Below are positions 34,060 through 41,888 of a DNA stretch of 64,000 nt, in pieces. Each line of letters opens with the position of its first letter. The stretch's first letter is position 1. Where the stretch lies: NCBI GenBank assembly GCA_036227345.1, contig CP109468.1, positions 3,038,001 to 3,102,000 of the forward strand, in the 5' to 3' direction. The stretch comes from Streptomyces sp. NBC_01463. GTDB taxonomy: Bacteria > Actinomycetota > Actinomycetes > Streptomycetales > Streptomycetaceae. A program made the translations under genes and the position numbers. The notes under the pieces were generated by a model. It was given only the letters and a program-made list of their open reading frames with translations. It was not told where the DNA came from and did no database searches.

Positions 34060-34150
34060 GCCCCGCACCCCTTGTCTCGTCCGTCACGGCGTCGCATCGG
34101 CGCGGCGCCGTCGGAGGAGTCCGCGGGCACCGCACGGGAGGACAGAGCAG

Positions 34151-34184
34151 GGCCGGGGCCGCGTGGATACACGCGGCCCCGGCC
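34151..34184. terminator. Hairpin terminator after the SARP gene
   Basis: Perfect 15-bp arms GGCCGGGGCCGCGTG / CACGCGGCCCCGGCC with a four-base GATA loop, 22 bases after the SARP stop (minus strand). Confidence 0.85.
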
Positions 34185-34205
34185 CCGCCGGGGCCCGCGG
34201 GAGCC

Positions 34206-35006
34206 TCAGGCCGTGCGGCTCGGGGTGCGCTCGCCCGTTTCGCGCTGCAGCGAGCAGTCCGAGGCGAGGATCGCGCGGTGCAGCGCCTGGATCCGCGGGG
34301 AGGGCTCCAGGCCGAGGCGGCTGGAGAGTTCGTGCCGCAGTTCGCGGTACACCTCGAGCGCCTGCACCCGGCGGCCGGCCCGGTACAGCGCGAGCATGAG
34401 CTGGGCATGGAGGGGCTCGTGCGTACGGTCGTCGGCGGCGAGGGCCACGAGTTCACCCAGGAGTTCGTAGTGCCGCCCCATCCTGAGCTCCGCGCTGATG
34501 CAGCGGTCCAGGGCCGTCTTGCGGTACTCCTCCAGCTCCTTCTTGCGGATCGCCAGGATCGGACCGGCCGGCAGGTCCGCGAGTACCGGGCCGCGCCACA
34601 GGGCCAGGGACTGCCGGAAACGGCCGGCGGCGAGGGCGTCGTCCCCCAGGGCGGCCGCTCGGTGACCGCGCTCGGCCAGGCGCACGAACTCCTCCAGATC
34701 GATGCCGCCCGGGGCCAGGTTGAGGAGGTAGCCGCCCGGCCGTGTACAGATCACGGTCTTCGGGTCGACACCGGGAATCGCCGTGGCGATGAGTTCACGG
34801 AGCTTGCGCACATATGTGTGGATGGCGGCTCCGGCAGTACGCGGGGCGTCTCCCGCCCACAGCTCCTGCACACATTCGGCCAGAGAAACATGCTGCCCGC
34901 GGCTCATGGACAGAAGCGCCAGCAACTTGGCGGGCTTCAGTGCGGTCGGCGTGATCCTGGCCCCCGATATTCGGACATCGAATGATCCAAGCACAAAGAC
35001 ATCCAT
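34206..35006 (-). CDS. SARP-family pathway activator
   Basis: A 266-residue Streptomyces antibiotic regulatory protein. The N-terminal OmpR-like winged helix runs from FVLGSFDVRISGARITPTA through LLALLSMSRGQHVSLAECV and TYVRKLRELI to GGYLLNLAPGGIDL. The bacterial transcriptional activation domain follows (FVRLAERGHRAAALGDDALA, ELVALAADDRTHEPLHAQLM, ALEVYRELRHELSSRLGLEP). The length matches small single-module SARPs such as ActII-ORF4 and RedD, without an ATPase part. It probably binds direct repeats upstream of cluster promoters and recruits RNA polymerase. It has a well-formed promoter and a TetR-operator-like sequence near its transcription start. It is divergent from the hydrolase-FAD-ACP-KS-CLF operon, its likely target. 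Confidence 0.95.
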   Translation of the reverse strand: MDVFVLGSFDVRISGARITPTALKPAKLLALLSMSRGQHVSLAECVQELWAGDAPRTAGAAIHTYVRKLRELIATAIPGVDPKTVICTRPGGYLLNLAPGGIDLEEFVRLAERGHRAAALGDDALAAGRFRQSLALWRGPVLADLPAGPILAIRKKELEEYRKTALDRCISAELRMGRHYELLGELVALAADDRTHEPLHAQLMLALYRAGRRVQALEVYRELRHELSSRLGLEPSPRIQALHRAILASDCSLQRETGERTPSRTA

Positions 35007-35358
35007 CGACTTTCCCCCGAGCTAGTCGTTAGTTACCAGTCACTTGGACTCTAAAAATCAGTCGGCCGGTTTGTCAAACGCCCACCAGCCGTGCCTTCCA
35101 GGGCATTTGACGATACTTCCGCAGGTAGAGACCACTGCGGCGAAGTGATCCTCAAGGTCGGTTAAAGAAATCACCAACGCGGCGCCGTGCCCGTGCGTGC
35201 AGCGCGGCTGACGTACGGCTGTCCCTGGGCTGAAGCGCGGCTCAACGCCGCCTCCATCAGGACTTCTCCGGAGCTTCACACCGCCTCTACCGCGCTTCGG
35301 CGGCAACCCGGGGTGTCCCTATCGTCCCTACCCAACCGGCCCGACCCCGAGGTGAGAG
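35007..35358. other. Divergent control region between SARP and polyketide operon
   Basis: No gene is seen in these 352 bp, which are relatively A/T-rich on the SARP side. It holds the SARP promoter and, toward the operon, a tandem GTCCCTATC/GTCCCTACC (35315-35332) with another TGTCCCT at 35219; such direct repeats could be SARP-binding sites (inference). Confidence 0.6.
35048..35077 (-). promoter_or_regulatory. SARP gene promoter
   Basis: On the minus strand: -35 TTGACA (35077-35072), 18-base spacer, -10 TAGAGT (35053-35048). This is a near-consensus housekeeping-sigma promoter. Transcription would begin about 35041, some 35 bases before the ATG. The bases 35029-35043 (TTAGTTACCAGTCAC) at the start point resemble half of the TetR operator at 47570-47587. 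Confidence 0.75.
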
Positions 35359-36237
35359 GTGAGGCAAGTGCTGCTGGCAGAGCAAGGGGCATCGCAGGGT
35401 GTCCCGTGGCGGCTGGCCGTGGACCGCGAGGTGGACGGCGAGGCGCTGCGCGTCTGGGAGCGCCCGGCCCGCACATGCGGGGCCCCGACCATCGTCCTCG
35501 TCCACGGCTTCGAGGAGAAGTGGTCGGACTGGACCCCGCTGACCGGTCATCTGCCCGGCGGGGAGCGCCTGTTGGCTCTCGACCTGCCGTGGCGCAACGG
35601 TTCCCGCCATCTTTGGGCGGAGCGGGGTTCGTCGACCGCCTGGCTGGAACGCGCCCTAGATCTGCTGCCCGCCCACCCCGACGCCGTGGTGGCCCATTCG
35701 TTCGGCGCGACGACTCAGCTGGAACTGCTCACCCGCCGTACCGGGCGCCCCTGCGCTCCGACCGTGCTGGTGGCACCCGTCTTCCGGCCCCACGACCAGC
35801 CGGTGGACGCCCGGTTCTTCCACGAGGCCATCGGCCGCTTCCGCGGGGTGCTCGCCGACGGGCTGCGGGCCCGGCTGGGACCGCGCGCCGAACGCATCCC
35901 CGCGGACATCGTCGAGGTGATGATCAGCAAGGTCCGCGAGCGCGTGGAACCCCACGGCTTCCTGCAGTTCTACGCGATGCTCAGCCGCACTCCCGAGCTG
36001 CCGCTGCACCGCATCACGGCGCCCGTGCTGGTCGTCAGCGGCACCCACGACCCCTCGGCCCCGCCGGCCGCGATCGACGAACTCCTGGCATCGGTCCGGG
36101 ACATCCGGCTCCACCAGGACCCGGAACTCACCCACTTCTGCCAGCTGCAGCAGCCGGACCGGGTGGCCGCGCAGATCTCCGCCTTCCTGGCGGAGACAGC
36201 CCCGTACCACAACGACGAGGAGGCGATCAGTGCATGA
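35359..36237 (+). CDS. Alpha/beta hydrolase of the cluster
   Basis: A 292-residue alpha/beta hydrolase. TIVLVHGFEEKWSDW gives the oxyanion strand, AVVAHSFGATTQLEL the nucleophile elbow (AHSFG in place of GxSxG), VLVVSGTHDPSAPPA the acid strand, and DPELTHFCQLQ the catalytic His. There is no signal peptide. In this setting it may act as a thioesterase releasing the acyl chain from the ACP, or as a cyclase/lactonase (inference). It is the first gene of an operon: its stop overlaps the start of the flavoprotein gene (ATGA), and ACP, KS and CLF genes follow. The GTG start at 35359 follows GAGG at six bases. Confidence 0.85.
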   Translation: MRQVLLAEQGASQGVPWRLAVDREVDGEALRVWERPARTCGAPTIVLVHGFEEKWSDWTPLTGHLPGGERLLALDLPWRNGSRHLWAERGSSTAWLERALDLLPAHPDAVVAHSFGATTQLELLTRRTGRPCAPTVLVAPVFRPHDQPVDARFFHEAIGRFRGVLADGLRARLGPRAERIPADIVEVMISKVRERVEPHGFLQFYAMLSRTPELPLHRITAPVLVVSGTHDPSAPPAAIDELLASVRDIRLHQDPELTHFCQLQQPDRVAAQISAFLAETAPYHNDEEAISA

Positions 36238-37514
36238 CCGCGCCTGAAGACCACGACTACGACGTCATCATCAGTGGAGCGAGTGTCGCCGGCAGCGCCG
36301 CCGCGATCATGCTCGCCCGGCGCGGTGTCCGCGTGGCGCTGCTGGAGCGCCGGTCGGACCCCGCGGCCCACAAGGTGCTGTGCACCCACTACCTCCAGCC
36401 CTGCGCCTACCCGGTGCTCGACGAGCTCGGGCTCGTCCCCGAGCTGGAGAAGGCCGGAGCCGTACGCAACGAGGCCCGCTGGTACACCCGTTGGGGGTGG
36501 ATCGAGCCCAAGGCCGCGCCCTCGGGACCCGAACTCCCCTACGCGTACAACATCCGCCGCAGCACGCTCGACCCGATGATCAGGTCCAGCGCCGCGGCGA
36601 CACCGGGCGTGGACCTGCTGGCCGGTCACGCGGTGACGGGGGTGATCCGGGAGGCCGGGCGCACCGTAGGCGTGCGGGTGACCGGGCCCGACGGGCCGCA
36701 CGAGCTGCGCGCCCGGCTGGTCGTCGGCGCGGACGGGAAGGACTCGCCGGTCGCACGGTTCGCCGGGATGCCCGCCACGTCTCACGAGAACGAGCGGTTC
36801 AGCTACTTCGCGCACTTCAGGAACCTCCCGCTGCGTGACGGCATCACCCACTCCTGGTTCCTGGAGCCCGATGTCGCGTACGCGATGCCGAACGACGACG
36901 GGGTCACGGTCGTCGCGGTGATCCCCGACAAGAAGCGGCTGCCGGCCTTCCGCGAGGACCTGGAGGGCGCCTATCTCGACTTCGTCCGCGCCCTGCCCGA
37001 CGGTCCCGCGATCGACTCCGCCGAGCGCATCACCAAGATCACCGGCACGGTCAACTACCCGCTGCACTCCCGGCGGCCGAGCGCACCGGGGGTCGCCCTC
37101 ATCGGGGACGCCGCGCTCACCAGCGACCCGCTGTGGGGGGTCGGGGTCGGCTGGGCCCTGCAGTCGGCCCAGTGGCTGGCCGAGGCGGTCGCTCCCGCCG
37201 TCACCGGGCGCGGTGACCTCGACCGGGCGCTCACCGCGTACGCCCGCCGCCATCGCCGCGGGCTCGCCGGCCACCAGCATCTGGCCGCCGACTACGCCAA
37301 GGCGCGGCCGTTCAACCCGTTCGAGCGGCTGATGTTCTCGGCGGCGGCGCGTGACGCGTCCATGGCCCGCCACATGCACCTGTTCGCGTCCCGGATCATC
37401 GGCCCGCTGCGCTTCCTCAGCCCGGTGGCCCTGGCCCGCGCGTCCGCCGTCAACCTGCGCCACCGCGGCGGCCGCAGCCCGGCGCCGGTGCACCTTCCCC
37501 ACCCCACGTCGTGA
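36234..37514 (+). CDS. FAD-dependent oxidoreductase (GGR/monooxygenase-like)
   Basis: A 426-residue flavoprotein of the PHBH/geranylgeranyl-reductase/halogenase superfamily. The dinucleotide site is VIISGASVAGSAAAIMLARR followed by ALLERR; the middle has LVVGADGKDSPVARFAG (DG motif), and the C-terminal flavin contact is LIGDAALTSDPLWGVGVGWAL. No halogenase WxWxIP motif is seen, so hydroxylation, epoxidation or double-bond reduction is more likely. The ATG overlaps the upstream stop; the much longer open frame back to 35187 is antisense-like read-through of the hydrolase gene and is not real. It probably oxidises the polyketide intermediate. Confidence 0.88.
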   Translation: MTAPEDHDYDVIISGASVAGSAAAIMLARRGVRVALLERRSDPAAHKVLCTHYLQPCAYPVLDELGLVPELEKAGAVRNEARWYTRWGWIEPKAAPSGPELPYAYNIRRSTLDPMIRSSAAATPGVDLLAGHAVTGVIREAGRTVGVRVTGPDGPHELRARLVVGADGKDSPVARFAGMPATSHENERFSYFAHFRNLPLRDGITHSWFLEPDVAYAMPNDDGVTVVAVIPDKKRLPAFREDLEGAYLDFVRALPDGPAIDSAERITKITGTVNYPLHSRRPSAPGVALIGDAALTSDPLWGVGVGWALQSAQWLAEAVAPAVTGRGDLDRALTAYARRHRRGLAGHQHLAADYAKARPFNPFERLMFSAAARDASMARHMHLFASRIIGPLRFLSPVALARASAVNLRHRGGRSPAPVHLPHPTS

Positions 37515-37581
37515 ACGGGCCCTACGGCCCCCGCACCACCCGTACTTCCCCTGTCACACCCATGAACGAAAGGCGGACGCC

Positions 37582-37857
37582 ATGAGCGCCGACACCACCG
37601 TCCTGACCGCCGAGCAGGACACCCAGCTGCGGGACATCGTCATCGAGGTCCTGGAGCTGGACGCGGACGAACTCACGGACACCAGCAGCTTCATCGACGA
37701 CCACGACGCCGACTCGCTGCTCGCCATCGAGATCCTGGCACGCATCGAGAAGGACCTCGGTGTCACGATCCCCCAGGACGACCTCACCGAGATGGGCAAC
37801 CTCGACGGCGTCCGTGCCGTGGTCGCCCGGTCCCTCGTCGGGGGTACCGATGCCTGA
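37582..37857 (+). CDS. Acyl carrier protein
   Basis: A 91-residue ACP. The phosphopantetheine site is Ser45 in DDHDADSLLAIEILARIE; the preceding LDADELTDTSSFIDD and following DLGVTIPQDDLTEMGNLD are standard helix II and III surroundings. The motif is DSL, as in type II systems. It is acidic and cytoplasmic. It needs 4'-phosphopantetheinylation, probably by the Sfp-type enzyme at 41079-41888. It overlaps the ketosynthase start by eight bases, so ACP and KS are translated together. It begins 67 bp after the flavoprotein gene with an AAGG ribosome site. Confidence 0.95.
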   Translation: MSADTTVLTAEQDTQLRDIVIEVLELDADELTDTSSFIDDHDADSLLAIEILARIEKDLGVTIPQDDLTEMGNLDGVRAVVARSLVGGTDA

Positions 37858-39073
37858 ACCGGGGAACCGCCGCGTCGTCATCACCGGCCTGGGCGCGGTG
37901 AGCAGTGCCGGGATCGGCGCCGCCGCGTTCACGGCCTCCATCCGGGCCGGCCGCCGCACCACCTCCCCCATAGCCGGGTTCGACACCACCGGCTTCCCCC
38001 ACACGTACGCGGGTGAGGTGCACGAGTTCGAACCCGCCGCGTGGCTGCGCCGCATCGCGCCCGGGGAGTGGGGGCGCAGCGCGCAGTTCGCCGCGTCGGC
38101 CGCCCGGCTCGCCGTCGCGGACGCGGATCTGTCCGAGGCCGCACTCGCCGGGGCCCGCAGCGGTTCGGTGATGGGCACCACCAGCGGCGAGTCCGCGGTC
38201 ATCGAGGAACTCGTCGCCGCCTGGGCCGCGGACGGTCTCAAGTCGTTGCCCGGCGAGCGGGTCGGCGCCGTTCCGGCAGGCCGGATCGCCGCCGCGGTCA
38301 ACAGCGAACTGGGCCTCTCGGGTGAGGCGCTGACGCTCGCCACCGCGTGCTCGGCCAGCAACTACGCGCTGGGCTACGCCTACGACATGGTGGCGAGCGG
38401 CGAGGCCGACTACATGCTGGCCGGCGGTGCCGACTCGCTGAACCGGTGGGCGCACGCGGGGTTCTACCGGCTCGGCGCCCTGGCGGAGGAGATCTGCCGC
38501 CCCTTCGACGCGGACCGTTCCGGGATCCTCACGGCGGAGGGCGGGGTCGCGCTGCTCGTGGAGCCCTACGACCGTGCCGTCGCACGCGGCGCCCGGATCT
38601 ACGCCGAGGTGCTCGGCTACAGCGTCAACTGCGATGCCGAGCACATGGTCCACCCGGACCCGACCAGCATCGCCTCGTGCATCAGGGCGGCGCACCGCAG
38701 TGCGGGCGTGACGCCCGAGGACATCGACTACATATGCGCCCACGGCACCGGTACCCGCACGAACGACGCCACGGAGGTCAGCGCCGCCCGTGAGGTGTTC
38801 GGTGACCGCATCCCGCCGATCAGCTCCATCAAGTCGATGATCGGTCACACCATGGGCGCGGCCAGCGGCTTCGGTGCGCTGATCTGCTGCCAGGCGCTGT
38901 ACGAGGGCTTCCTGCCGCCGACCGCGGGGGTGGAGCAGGTGGATCCCGCTCTCGGCCCCGGCGTCGATCCCGTACCGGTCTCGGCACGGGCCGCCCGTCC
39001 CCGGGTGGTGCAGAACCACGGTTTCGCCTTCGGCGGGAACAACGCCATCACCATTCTGGGAAGGGCCTCATGA
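37850..39073 (+). CDS. Beta-ketoacyl-ACP synthase (KS alpha, FabF-like)
   Basis: A 407-residue condensing enzyme with all catalytic residues: Cys167 in LTLATACSASNYAL, His298 in CAHGTGTRTNDATEV, Lys328 in SSIKSMIGHTMGAASG and His390 in NHGFAFGGNN. It lengthens an acyl chain on the ACP by decarboxylative condensation with malonyl-ACP. The sequence looks closer to FabF-like enzymes of reducing or ladderane/aryl-polyene-type systems than to aromatic KS alpha, because aromatic KS alpha enzymes carry a fuller N-terminal block (judgement by eye). The ATG at 37850 lies inside the end of the ACP gene. It overlaps the partner gene by four bases, so the two probably form a heterodimer. Confidence 0.93.
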   Translation: MPEPGNRRVVITGLGAVSSAGIGAAAFTASIRAGRRTTSPIAGFDTTGFPHTYAGEVHEFEPAAWLRRIAPGEWGRSAQFAASAARLAVADADLSEAALAGARSGSVMGTTSGESAVIEELVAAWAADGLKSLPGERVGAVPAGRIAAAVNSELGLSGEALTLATACSASNYALGYAYDMVASGEADYMLAGGADSLNRWAHAGFYRLGALAEEICRPFDADRSGILTAEGGVALLVEPYDRAVARGARIYAEVLGYSVNCDAEHMVHPDPTSIASCIRAAHRSAGVTPEDIDYICAHGTGTRTNDATEVSAAREVFGDRIPPISSIKSMIGHTMGAASGFGALICCQALYEGFLPPTAGVEQVDPALGPGVDPVPVSARAARPRVVQNHGFAFGGNNAITILGRAS

Positions 39074-40203
39074 GTACCGCCACCGCGGCCGTGACCGCAG
39101 ACCGCCGGGCTCCCGCCGTCACCCCGCTCGTCATCACCGCGGTGGGGGTGGCGACACCGGCCGGGCTCGGCCTCGAAGCCCTGGGCCGGGCGCTGTCCGG
39201 TTCCCTCGCCGTCCACGCGGAGCCGGTCCCCGACGGCGAGACCCCGCCGCCGCGGCCGGTGCGTACCGTTCCCGATCTGCGGACCGCGGAACTGATCGGC
39301 CGCAAGGGCGTCCGCCATCTGGACCGTACGACCAAACTCGGGCTGGTGGCCTGCCGGCTGGCCCTGGACTCGCTGGCGGAGCCGGTGGGCGAGCGCACCG
39401 GGGTCGTGCTCGGCACCACCACCGGGAGCATCCGCAGTTCCAGCGAGTACTCACTGGAGACGCTGCGCCAGGAGCGCCCCTACCTGGTGAACCCGAGCCT
39501 GTTCCCCAACACGGTGATGAACTGCGCGGCCGGCCAGATCGCCATCCGGCACGGGCTGCGCGGGGTGAACGCCACGCTGGCCGGCGGTCATCTGGCGGGG
39601 GTGCAGGCCCTGCGCTACGCCCGCAACGCACTGCGCCAGGGACAGGCCGACCGTCTGCTGGTGGCCGGCGTGGAGGAGTTCTCCCCGCAGACGGCATGGG
39701 GGTGGCACCGGTCCGGTGCGCTCGCCGCCGCCGCACCGGTGGGCGAGGGTGCGGCGGCCCTCATGGTCGAGCCCGAGGAGGTGGCCGGGGCCGCGGGGCG
39801 GCCGGCGCTCGCCCGCGTCCTGGCGTGCGAGACCGGGTTCGCGACGCGTACCGGCCTGGCCGCCGGGCTGGTCTCCGTGATCGGCACGGCTCTGGAGCGC
39901 AGCGGCAGGTCCCCCGCCGAGGTGACCACCGTCTCGCTGGGCGCCACCGGCCGGACCGGCCTGGAGCGGCTGGAGGAGCGTGCCGTGGTCCGGGCGCTGG
40001 GCGCGCTGCCCGGCCGGGTCGTGCGGGTCAAGGAGACGGTCGGCGAGTGCCTCAGCGCCGACGGGCTGCTGCAGGTCGCCGCGGTACTCGCCCCTGAGCC
40101 GGCGGACGGCGGCGCCCGCGGCGGCACGGCCGTCATCACCTCGCTGTCCGTGGACGGGCTGGTGGGCTGCGCCGTGCTGGACCTGGACGGGTCCGCCGGC
40201 TGA
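39070..40203 (+). CDS. KS-like partner lacking the active cysteine (chain-length-factor-like)
   Basis: A 377-residue thiolase-fold protein that overlaps the KS stop by four bases. It shows TPLVITAVGVATPAGLGLEA, TTGSIRSSSEYSLETL and LFPNTVMNCAAGQIA, but at the nucleophile position it has NATLAGGHLAGVQALRYA, with Gly in place of Cys. The His motifs of active ketosynthases are also not evident (ATGRTGLE and VRVKETVGECLSADGL stand near those positions). It is therefore a chain-length-factor-type, non-condensing partner. It is about 30 residues shorter than usual CLFs. It likely sets the cavity that measures the chain. The CLF-style Gln in the pocket (VxGQ) is not seen. Confidence 0.85.
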   Translation: MSTATAAVTADRRAPAVTPLVITAVGVATPAGLGLEALGRALSGSLAVHAEPVPDGETPPPRPVRTVPDLRTAELIGRKGVRHLDRTTKLGLVACRLALDSLAEPVGERTGVVLGTTTGSIRSSSEYSLETLRQERPYLVNPSLFPNTVMNCAAGQIAIRHGLRGVNATLAGGHLAGVQALRYARNALRQGQADRLLVAGVEEFSPQTAWGWHRSGALAAAAPVGEGAAALMVEPEEVAGAAGRPALARVLACETGFATRTGLAAGLVSVIGTALERSGRSPAEVTTVSLGATGRTGLERLEERAVVRALGALPGRVVRVKETVGECLSADGLLQVAAVLAPEPADGGARGGTAVITSLSVDGLVGCAVLDLDGSAG

Positions 40204-40218
40204 CCGGTCCGCACCCGT

Positions 40219-40247
40219 GGGGGCCGGTGCGGACCGCACCGGCCCCC
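40219..40247. terminator. Hairpin terminator after the CLF-like gene
   Basis: Perfect 12-bp arms GGGGGCCGGTGC / GCACCGGCCCCC with a five-base loop, 15 bases after the CLF-like stop. Ends the plus-strand polyketide operon before the sigma-factor gene. Confidence 0.8.
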
Positions 40248-40278
40248 GCGCACCACTCCCGACGCAGGAAGGAAGCCC

Positions 40279-40899
40279 ATGTCATCGACACCGATACCGC
40301 CGGCACGCACGGCCGCCGGGGCTCCCGGCAGCCCCGGCGCACTGGTCGCCGCGTGCCTCTCCGGTTCACAGACCGCCTGGGCGGCTCTCGTCGAGCGGTA
40401 CGCCCCCCTGGTGTGGACGGTCGCCCGCTCGCACCGGCTCAGCTCCGCCGACTGCGAGGAGGTGTTCCAGCTGACCTGGCTGCGGGTCTACCAGAGCCTT
40501 CCCGGGATGCACACGCCGGAGCGGTTTCCGGCCTGGCTCACGACGTGTGCGCGCCGCGAGAGCCTGAAGCAGTACGAACGCTCGGGGCGGTACGTGCCGG
40601 TGGGCGACGCGGGAAGTCTGGAACGGCCCGTGGTGGCGCAGCCCGGTCCGGAGGACGCCCTGCTGGCCCGGGAGCGCGACGCGGAGGTTCTGGTCGCCCT
40701 GGCCGAGCTGCCCGACCGCGACCAGCGGCTGCTGGCGCTGCTCAGCGCCGATCCGGCTCCCGGTTACGACGAGGTCAGCCGCCGTCTCGGCATCGCCCGG
40801 GGTTCCGTGGGTCCGCTGCGCGGCCGGGCGCTGCACCGTCTCGCGGAGCAGTTGCGCAGGCGGGAGGCCGTCAGTGAGGCGTGCGCTGCACCGGTGTGA
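40279..40899 (+). CDS. ECF-like sigma-70 family factor
   Basis: A 206-residue sigma factor of the extracytoplasmic-function type. Region 2 runs from AWAALVERYAPLVWTVARSH through ADCEEVFQLTWLRVYQSL to RFPAWLTTCARRESLKQYER; region 4 is VLVALAELPDRDQRLLALLS, then YDEVSRRLGIARGSVGPLRG as the helix-turn-helix. The first 25 residues are Pro/Ala-rich. No anti-sigma factor with a membrane segment is adjacent, although a 73-residue protein is encoded on the opposite strand across its 3' end. The ATG follows GGAAGG. It begins 31 bp after the terminator, so it has its own promoter or receives read-through. Its presence inside a biosynthetic cluster is unusual; target promoters are unknown. Confidence 0.88.
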   Translation: MSSTPIPPARTAAGAPGSPGALVAACLSGSQTAWAALVERYAPLVWTVARSHRLSSADCEEVFQLTWLRVYQSLPGMHTPERFPAWLTTCARRESLKQYERSGRYVPVGDAGSLERPVVAQPGPEDALLARERDAEVLVALAELPDRDQRLLALLSADPAPGYDEVSRRLGIARGSVGPLRGRALHRLAEQLRRREAVSEACAAPV

Positions 40900-41092
40900 C
40901 AGCGTCCGTCCGGGCGGGCGCCCGACCGGCGTCGCCCTCGGCGTCCTCCGGGGCGGGGGCGGTTCCCGGCGCGGGCCACGAGGCGATCTCGGCCACCAGG
41001 GCGAGCGGCGGCCGGCCCAGCGCCGTGCGCAGTGCCTCCAGAGCCGCGTCCTCGTCGCTCTCCGCGTGCCGTGCGGAGTCACTGCCTCGCAT
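40871..41092 (-). CDS. Small acidic protein of unknown function (73 aa)
   Basis: A 73-residue protein, begins RGSDSARHAESDEDAALEAL, then LRTALGRPPLALVAEIASWP and a Pro/Ala/Asp-rich tail. No domain is recognised. The ATG at 41092 has GGAAGGG six bases before it, which makes translation likely. The start lies 14 bases inside the end of the phosphopantetheinyl transferase gene, so it is the last gene of the KSIII-UbiX-UbiD-FabG-PPT operon. Its 3' end overlaps the sigma-factor gene on the other strand by 29 bp. It might be a small accessory protein of the pathway or a sigma-binding protein, but neither has support. Confidence 0.55.
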   Translation of the reverse strand: MRGSDSARHAESDEDAALEALRTALGRPPLALVAEIASWPAPGTAPAPEDAEGDAGRAPARTDAVTPVQRTPH

Positions 41093-41888
41093 CGTGTGCC
41101 CTTCCGCCGTTGTCGGGTGCCGGGTTCGGATCGTGCCGGGCTCGTGCGGCCCGGCCGGGGGCCCGAGCCCTCCCGGCGGCGTCGATGACGGACGCCGCCG
41201 GCAATCTACCGCTCCGCGGCCGGGGCGGCGCTGTCGCGTCGCGCGCCGGTACGGCGAGGGCGGCGACGAGGCCGTCGGGCGCCCGGAGGTCCACGAGCCG
41301 CCACCGCGGCTCCGCGGACGCGTCCGGAGCGGCGCCCAGTCCGTGCGCGAGCCCCGTCCCCCGCCCCTTCGCCAACGCCTCCGTGCGCACCCACAGCCGG
41401 GCGAACGCCGCGGAGCGTTCGGCCTCGGGCAGTGTGTCCAGCAGGGTTCGCTGCCCGGGCGGCAGCCATCGGGCGACCGTGCGGACGGTGCGTTCAGCCA
41501 CCCGGCCGTTCTCCACGTCCACTCCCACGGGCTCGTCCGCGAAGGCGTAGACGGCCTCGTCGCCGGTGTGTGCCATCGAGAACTCGAAGCCCCGCGCACC
41601 TGCCACGAAGGGGCGCCCGTGGGGCCCGCCGCACTCCGGGCAGACGGCCCGCCCCAGTTCGAGTTCCCCGGGTTCGCCGCCCAGCCGCGCCGCGATCAGG
41701 ACGCGCAGGGCCGCGTGGGCCATGATCTTGCGGTGCCGGCTCAGGGGCCGGCGGAGCCGTGCGGCCCGCTCCCGCTGCCGGGGGCCGAGCAGCCGCTCGG
41801 CCGCCGCCGTGTCCGCACCCGGCGGCGGCACGGTGAACCACCAGATGTGCGGTCCTGCCGGGGCCACCGCCGGGTGCGGCACGGTCAC
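41079..41888 (-). CDS. Sfp-type 4'-phosphopantetheinyl transferase
   Basis: A 269-residue enzyme that attaches phosphopantetheine from CoA to Ser of carrier proteins, here most likely the ACP at 37582. Motifs: the N-terminal RPLSRHRKIMAHAALRVLI block, FEFSMAHTGDEAVYA (P1), VGVDVEN (metal-binding GVDVE, P2) and RLWVRTEALAKGRGTGL (P3; the usual WxxKEA is WxxTEA). The GTG at 41888 overlaps the fabG stop (GTGA). The last 50 residues are a Pro/Ala/Arg-rich extension that Sfp enzymes normally lack, and the small downstream gene starts within it. The length matches the Streptomyces Sfp class rather than the short AcpS class. Confidence 0.9.
   Translation of the reverse strand: MTVPHPAVAPAGPHIWWFTVPPPGADTAAAERLLGPRQRERAARLRRPLSRHRKIMAHAALRVLIAARLGGEPGELELGRAVCPECGGPHGRPFVAGARGFEFSMAHTGDEAVYAFADEPVGVDVENGRVAERTVRTVARWLPPGQRTLLDTLPEAERSAAFARLWVRTEALAKGRGTGLAHGLGAAPDASAEPRWRLVDLRAPDGLVAALAVPARDATAPPRPRSGRLPAASVIDAAGRARAPGRAARARHDPNPAPDNGGRAHDARQ

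Noticed and set aside
35187..37514. A 775-codon frame that would fuse a long N-terminal extension to the flavoprotein
   Set aside because: The extension is Arg/Pro-rich nonsense overlapping the hydrolase gene in another frame; the ATG at 36234 with ATGA coupling opens the FAD motif.
36234..37514. The flavoprotein considered as a flavin-dependent halogenase
   Set aside because: The WxWxIP signature and the catalytic Lys region are not visible; a monooxygenase or reductase is more likely.
37582..40203. Classification as a standard aromatic type II PKS
   Set aside because: No aromatase/cyclase of the usual type, no aromatic-type oxygenase set, and the KS and CLF-like proteins lack the canonical aromatic features; a UbiD/KSIII-based system fits better.
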